Assembly: GCA_902475445.1 (NCBI GenBank)
Contig: CABRZN010000068.1
Coordinates: forward strand, 1-10,459
Reading direction: 5' to 3'
Origin: an uncultured Collinsella sp.
Lineage (GTDB): Bacteria > Actinomycetota > Coriobacteriia > Coriobacteriales > Coriobacteriaceae
Length of the DNA: 10,459 nt
Positions 6,743 through 10,459 of this stretch are shown here, piece by piece. The notes below the pieces were generated by a model, which had not been told where the DNA came from, searched no databases, and was given only the letters and a program-made list of their open reading frames with translations. Every line of letters starts with the position of its first letter. Within the stretch, counting starts at the first letter, position 1. Made by a program: the position numbers and the translations under genes.

Positions 6743-6815
6743 AGTTGCGGTGGAATAGAGACTGTTTGCCCGGTTTATTGGTCTCAACAGTCCCTATTTC
6801 ACCGCAACTTATTTT
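6743..6815 (+). terminator. 24-bp inverted repeat (long stem-loop) followed by a T-rich run
   Basis: The arms 6743-6766 and 6786-6809 are complementary over all 24 positions except one A-C mismatch and one G-U pair. The loop is 19 nt. The stem is followed by TTATTTT, so it can act as a rho-independent terminator for the sotB-like gene, which ends 15 nt before it. The stem is much longer than usual for a terminator and is less GC-rich than the others here. GAGAC (6758-6762) in the 5' arm can also pair with GTCTC (6781-6785) in the loop, giving a competing fold. It may therefore be a dispersed intergenic repeat that has been used as a terminator. Confidence 0.6.
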
Positions 6816-6880
6816 GGAGGAGGGGATGCACGGCAGGCATACAATGGATGGCGTTGTGTTGAGCTTACCGGGAGGCTGCT

Positions 6881-8257
6881 ATGTGGGCATACGAGACGAC
6901 GTTCTATCAGGTCTATCCGCTGGGCTTTTGCGGAGCTCCGCGCGAAAACGCCGCGCCCGTTGCCGAGGATGAGCTCGCCCAGGCTGCCAACGCCGCGTCC
7001 AACCCCGATGCGCCCATCATGAAGATTGTCCAATGGGCCGACTACCTGCAAGAGCTCGGCATCGGTGCTGTGCTCATCAACCCGCCGCTCGAATCCGACA
7101 GCCACGGTTACGACACGCGCAGTCTGCGCCATATCGACCGCCGCCTGGGCGGGGATGCCGATTTTGCCGCCGTATGCGAGACGCTGCACGCCCATGGCAT
7201 CCGCGTGGTGCTCGATGCGGTCTTCAACCATGTGGGCCGTGGCTTCTGGGCCTTCCGCGATGTGCAGGAGCGCAAGTGGGACTCGCCCTACAAGGATTGG
7301 TTCCACATCAGCTTTGACGGTGACTCGTGCTATGGCGACGGCTTTTGGTACGAGGGCTGGGAAGGCCATTTTGAGCTTGTGAAGCTCAACCTGCAAAATC
7401 CCGCCGTGGTCGATTACCTGCTTGAGTCCGTGCGTCGCTGGGCCGAGGTCTTTGGCATCGACGGCCTGCGCTTGGACGTCGCCTATATGCTCGATCGCGA
7501 TTTTATGCGCCGCCTGCATACTTTTACCCGTGAGCTCAAGCCCGACTTTGTGCTGATTGGTGAGACGCTCCACGGCGACTACAACCAGATCGTCAACGAC
7601 GAGATGCTTGACTCCTGCACCAACTACGAGTGCTACAAGGGCCTGTACTCCAGCTTTAACTCGGTCAACATGTTCGAGATTGCCCACTCGCTGCATCGCC
7701 AGTTTGGCGGTGACCCGTGGTGCATTTATCGCGGCAAGCATCTGCTGTCGTTTGTCGACAACCACGACGTGCCGCGCCTGGCGAGCATCCTGACGGACAA
7801 GTCCTGCCTGCGCCCCGCCTACGGCATGCTGTTTGGCATGCCGGGCATCCCATGCGTCTACTATGGCAGCGAGTGGGGGATTGCCGGCGAAAAGGGCGGC
7901 CCCGATGGCGACTGGGCGTTACGCCCTGCGCTCGATGAGCCTGCGCCCAACGAGTTGACGGCCTTCATCAAGCAGCTTGCACGCCTGCGCTCGGCCGACG
8001 ACGCGGCGGCCCGTGCCCTCAACTATGGTGCCTATCGCAACGTGGTGATCCAGAACAAGCAGCTGCTGTTCGAGCGCGCCTGCGACGACGCGACGGTGCT
8101 CGTGGCGGTCAATGCCGTGAACGAGCCCTATACCTTTGGAGCCGGCGAGCTCAACGGCTCCTTTGCCGACCTACTTGCCGACGGCGCGCCCACAGTCGAG
8201 CTAACGGGTGCCCTTGAGCTTGCACCCTACGAGGTGCGCTATCTGTTGAGAGCCTAG
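6881..8257 (+). CDS. GH13 alpha-amylase-family glycosyl hydrolase, cytoplasmic
   Basis: Retaining alpha-glucan hydrolase or transferase of 458 residues, with no signal peptide, acting on imported maltodextrins or storage glucan in the cytoplasm. The (beta/alpha)8 barrel begins almost at once (YETTFYQVYPLGF, 4-16). Region I is DAVFNH (112-117). Region II is GLRLDV (195-200) with R197 and nucleophile D199. Region III is LIGETLHG (225-232) with acid/base E228. Region IV is FVDNHD (291-296) with transition-state residue D296. All catalytic residues are present. A small C-terminal beta domain runs from about 380. It lacks the N-terminal domain of typical cyclomaltodextrinases and neopullulanases and is short for the family, so the exact subfamily and bond specificity are open. 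The start at 6881 has GGGAGG 5 nt upstream, and an in-frame stop at 6860 limits any extension. The DNA glycosylase gene follows after only 3 nt, so the two are almost certainly cotranscribed. I found no convincing promoter between the stem-loop and the start; TACAAT at 6840-6845 is a candidate -10 without a good -35. Confidence 0.9.
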   Translation: MWAYETTFYQVYPLGFCGAPRENAAPVAEDELAQAANAASNPDAPIMKIVQWADYLQELGIGAVLINPPLESDSHGYDTRSLRHIDRRLGGDADFAAVCETLHAHGIRVVLDAVFNHVGRGFWAFRDVQERKWDSPYKDWFHISFDGDSCYGDGFWYEGWEGHFELVKLNLQNPAVVDYLLESVRRWAEVFGIDGLRLDVAYMLDRDFMRRLHTFTRELKPDFVLIGETLHGDYNQIVNDEMLDSCTNYECYKGLYSSFNSVNMFEIAHSLHRQFGGDPWCIYRGKHLLSFVDNHDVPRLASILTDKSCLRPAYGMLFGMPGIPCVYYGSEWGIAGEKGGPDGDWALRPALDEPAPNELTAFIKQLARLRSADDAAARALNYGAYRNVVIQNKQLLFERACDDATVLVAVNAVNEPYTFGAGELNGSFADLLADGAPTVELTGALELAPYEVRYLLRA

Positions 8258-8260
8258 CCC

Positions 8261-8824
8261 ATGCCTGTGTCTGACGAGGACTATCAACATATTGAGCATG
8301 GGTTTGAGCCTGTGTTCGACCAGCGCTCGCGCGTTTTGGTGCTGGGGTCGTTTCCCTCGGTGCTCTCGCGTGCAAATGCCTTTTATTACGGCAACCCTCA
8401 GAATCGCTTTTGGCGTGTGATGGCTGCGTGCCTCGGTGTGCCTGTGCCGCCCAACGAGGGCGATCCTTTGGCAAGCGGTGAGCCCGCGACGCTCGATGCC
8501 TCCATTGCCGCCAAGCGGGCCATGCTGCTGAACGGCGGCGTGGCCCTGTGGGATGCAATCGAGGGCTGCGACATTAAGGGCTCGAGCGACGCGAGCATTC
8601 GCAACGTTGTGCCGGCACATATCGAGCGCATTACCGATGCCGCGTCGATCGAGGTCGTTGTCTGTAACGGCGGTACGGCAGGGCGACTCTACAAACGCTA
8701 CTTGCAAGATCGGACGGGGTTGCCCGCCGTCGTCCTGCCCTCGACAAGTCCTGCCAATGCCGCCTGGCGACTGGAGCGTCTTGTCGAGCGTTGGCACGAA
8801 GCCGTTGACTGGGCTGTTATTTAA
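8261..8824 (+). CDS. DNA-deoxyinosine glycosylase, family 6 (HDG) of the UDG superfamily
   Basis: Base-excision repair enzyme of 187 residues, expected to remove hypoxanthine arising from adenine deamination, and possibly other deaminated bases. The motif 1 block is VLGSFPSVLSR (27-37), followed by AFYYGNPQNRFWRVM (40-54), which is the hallmark of HDG-type proteins. The DNA-intercalation motif is LPSTSPANAAW (159-169). Central LLNGGVALWDAIEGCDIKGSSD (89-110) also fits the family (UDG motif region with a W-D pair). Length is normal for the family. Activity on hypoxanthine is known for archaeal and bacterial members; which bases this one prefers is inference. The ATG is 3 nt after the amylase stop codon, with only a weak GAGAG-like ribosome binding site, so it probably depends on translational coupling. 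Its stop codon lies one base from the stop codon of the convergent flavodoxin-like gene. Confidence 0.85.
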   Translation: MPVSDEDYQHIEHGFEPVFDQRSRVLVLGSFPSVLSRANAFYYGNPQNRFWRVMAACLGVPVPPNEGDPLASGEPATLDASIAAKRAMLLNGGVALWDAIEGCDIKGSSDASIRNVVPAHIERITDAASIEVVVCNGGTAGRLYKRYLQDRTGLPAVVLPSTSPANAAWRLERLVERWHEAVDWAVI

Positions 8825-8825
8825 T

Positions 8826-9488
8826 TTAGATTTTTGTTTGAGCGTGGGCGCCCAGACGTTTCAGAACGCCTCGCCAGATCGGCGCGGGCACGGCTGGCTC
8901 GGCGCAAACCATGCCGTCGGCGTCGACGTTGGCGGCATTGCCGCCGCCAAGTCGCTGTGCATGCTCGACGGAGCAGCCCATGCGCACGGCGCCCACGAGC
9001 TTGTCCATGGCCTCCGAAAACGGTCGCCGCAAGAGTCCCATGCGCGGGGAATGGCGAAGCGCTGCGATGCCGCTGCCGGCGCAGATGGCAACGCCGCCAC
9101 ACCACAATTGGTCATGGCGCTCACATGCCTTGTGCAGGCGAACGGCGGTCCCACGCGCCTGCTCAGTGCCCTCTTGTGCGGCTCGAATCGCGGCATAGAC
9201 GCGCGTTCCCGTACCGCCAAAGCGCTCAAGCGCCTGCTCGATAGCAGTCAACGTCTCATCGTCAGCCACATCTTCAATGGCCAGCACGATGCCATCGGCA
9301 ACGCTGCCGGCGTCATTTGCCTTCAAGTCGACTGGATGGGGGAGTACGGTGCCGGAAAGCTGTGCGTAGGCGGCGATGGCATCCTGCAGGTCCCAGAGCA
9401 AAAACTCAAGATCGGCGCTCTCGGGAATACTGACAAACGCGATGTTATGCAGTGTTTTTGGTACATCGCCGCGTGCGGTCGTCTCCAT
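8826..9488 (-). CDS. Flavodoxin / NAD(P)H-dependent FMN-reductase-like protein, divergent
   Basis: Protein of 220 residues. The C-terminal half resembles flavodoxin-fold oxidoreductases common in Gram-positive anaerobes. TRVYAAIRAAQEGTEQARGTA (95-115) matches the strand-plus-helix that reads roughly YAIINCGFYEGEQN in relatives. LWCGGVAICAGSGIAAL (128-144) matches their glycine-rich strand. RRPFSEAMDKLVGAV (154-168) matches the helix that follows. The tail AVPAPIWRGVLKRLG (199-213) also looks like the Pro-rich end of that group. The N-terminal half is weaker: IAFVSIPESADLEF (16-29) could be strand 1, but no serine/threonine-rich phosphate loop for FMN is visible. It may bind flavin poorly or not at all. 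The start at 9488 is chosen for the strong AAAGGAGG 4 nt before the ATG; an ATG at 9509 lacks this. It is divergent from the aminotransferase gene and convergent with the glycosylase gene. The family call is by remembered pattern and is moderate. Confidence 0.55.
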   Translation of the reverse strand: METTARGDVPKTLHNIAFVSIPESADLEFLLWDLQDAIAAYAQLSGTVLPHPVDLKANDAGSVADGIVLAIEDVADDETLTAIEQALERFGGTGTRVYAAIRAAQEGTEQARGTAVRLHKACERHDQLWCGGVAICAGSGIAALRHSPRMGLLRRPFSEAMDKLVGAVRMGCSVEHAQRLGGGNAANVDADGMVCAEPAVPAPIWRGVLKRLGAHAQTKI

Positions 9489-9581
9489 GCCGCCTCCTTT
9501 CCGGTTCATTTCCGTTTAGGTTACACCGTCCGGCGGCGCCTCGCCGCGCTATCCTAGTGCAACCCTTACGAAAGGAACGCC

Positions 9582-10459
9582 ATGCGCCTGCCCATGAATA
9601 CCTCGCTTGCCACGCTCAAGCCCTCCGGCATCCGCCGAATCAACGCGCTCGCCGCCCAGCACCCGGGGTGCATTGCGCTCGCGCTTGGCGAGCCCGATTT
9701 TCCCACGCCCGATGTGATTAGCGCCGAGGTGGCCGCCGCGCTCGACCGCGGCGACACGCACTATCCGCCCAACAACGGTCGCCCCGCCCTGCGCGAGGCA
9801 CTGTCCGAATATATGGGTGACGCGGGTCTGGAGTTTTCCGCCGATGAGGTCATCCTAACCGACGGTGCGACCGAGGCCCTGTCGGCAACATTTATGGCTA
9901 TGCTCAACCCCGGCGACGAGGTCATTATCCCCACGCCGGCCTTTGGCCTGTACGAGAGCATCGTCGTGGCCAACCACGCCAAGGCGGTCTTTTTGGATAC
10001 GGAGCCCGCGCAATTTCAGATTGACGAGGACGCGCTTCGCGCCTGCGTGACGCCGGCGACCAAGGCCATCGTTATCTGCTCGCCCAACAATCCCACGGGC
10101 TGCATTCTCAACGCGGCATCGCTCGACGCCGTGGCGCGCGTAGCGGAGCAGGCGGGCATCTACGTAGTCTGCGATGACGTATACAACCGCCTCGTCTATG
10201 TGGACGGCTACGAGCGCTTCGCCCAGCGACACCCGAAGCTGCGTGAGCAGACAGTAGTCATCGAGAGCTTCTCCAAGCCATGGGCTATGACCGGCTGGCG
10301 CCTGGGTTGGCTCGCAGCAGCGGCACCCGTCATCGCCGAGATCGCAAAGGCTCACCAATACTTAGTATCGAGTGCTGTCTCCTTCGAAATGGACGCCGCA
10401 GCCCGAGCCCTCACCGTCGACCCAACTCCCATTCTCAAAGTCTACCGAGCCCGCCGCGA
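9582..10459 (+). CDS. Class I PLP-dependent aminotransferase (runs off the right edge)
   Basis: Fold-type I aminotransferase, subgroup I-gamma, aspartate- or aromatic-aminotransferase-like. It transfers an amino group between an amino acid and a 2-oxo acid in the cytoplasm. The 292 residues present cover the N-terminal arm and most of the large domain; about 90-100 C-terminal residues are missing, including the substrate-binding arginine of the small domain. Visible landmarks: IALALGEPDFPTPD (31-44), HYPPNNGRPALREA (60-73), ILTDGATEAL (91-100, PLP phosphate region), the stacking-residue region PAFGLYES (119-126), ICSPNNPTG (165-173), the cofactor-binding DDVY (198-201), and the Schiff-base lysine K232 in SFSKPWAMTGWRLGW (229-243), which also contains a conserved Arg. 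AAAGGAAC lies a few bases before the ATG at 9582. Substrate preference cannot be set from this part; PatA- or AspC-like roles are both possible. No frameshift is seen in the part present. Confidence 0.9.
   Translation, partial: MRLPMNTSLATLKPSGIRRINALAAQHPGCIALALGEPDFPTPDVISAEVAAALDRGDTHYPPNNGRPALREALSEYMGDAGLEFSADEVILTDGATEALSATFMAMLNPGDEVIIPTPAFGLYESIVVANHAKAVFLDTEPAQFQIDEDALRACVTPATKAIVICSPNNPTGCILNAASLDAVARVAEQAGIYVVCDDVYNRLVYVDGYERFAQRHPKLREQTVVIESFSKPWAMTGWRLGWLAAAAPVIAEIAKAHQYLVSSAVSFEMDAAARALTVDPTPILKVYRARR

Noticed and set aside
8553..9557. A 334-codon plus-strand frame spanning the glycosylase 3' end and the flavodoxin-like gene
   Set aside because: It crosses two genes in other frames, has no ribosome binding site and shows no recognisable domain.
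9489..9581. Promoters for the divergent flavodoxin-like and aminotransferase genes
   Set aside because: TATCCT at 9550-9555 and TTACAC at 9521-9526 are 23 nt apart, and a GC-rich 6-bp hairpin (9533-9547) lies between. No pairing of boxes is good enough to call.

Overview
The window is GC-rich bacterial chromosome. It is densely coded with short gaps, strong GGAGG-type ribosome binding sites and two GTG starts. The gene content and protein style suggest an anaerobic, saccharolytic, high-GC Gram-positive of the Coriobacteriia, Collinsella-like. The main pointers are a glucose-type PTS IIA protein, a FeoA-FeoB fusion with a GNQNCGKT P-loop, and a cytoplasmic GH13 enzyme. This assignment is inference from general resemblance, not a database match.

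Layout. The left edge holds the 5' two thirds or less of asnS (minus strand, running off the window). Upstream of it is an intergenic region carrying an asnS promoter and the terminator of the next minus-strand gene, a glucose-family PTS IIA protein (crr-like). A 244-bp divergent gap with a 10-bp palindrome separates this gene from a run of plus-strand genes: an alpha/beta-hydrolase esterase, a 106-residue probable beta-barrel protein, a complete FeoA-FeoB ferrous iron transporter, a SotB-type sugar efflux MFS protein, a GH13 alpha-amylase-family enzyme, and a family-6 (HDG-type) DNA glycosylase 3 nt behind the amylase. A minus-strand flavodoxin-like gene converges on the glycosylase with a single base between the stop codons. 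Divergent from it, and running off the right edge, is a class I PLP aminotransferase.

How the genes may work together. Four products touch carbohydrates: EIIA (uptake and regulation), an acyl/acetyl-ester hydrolase (possibly deacylating sugars or glycans), a SotB-like exporter, and a cytoplasmic alpha-glucan hydrolase. They look like neighbours rather than one operon: a 24-bp stem-loop lies after the exporter, and a promoter-like sequence sits between feoAB and the exporter. The iron transporter has its own AT-rich leader with a possible DtxR/IdeR-like half-site.

Nothing in the window forms a recognisable novel multigene system. There is no CRISPR array, phage or transposon gene, tRNA or rRNA. 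The more unusual points are the 24-bp inverted repeat at 6743-6809, a second well-spaced Shine-Dalgarno/ATG just before the amylase, the hairpin overlapping the sotB promoter, the flavodoxin-like protein without an obvious FMN phosphate loop, and the base-repair gene tucked behind an amylase. No gene-free stretch exceeds 300 bases; the longest is 1414-1657 (244 bp).
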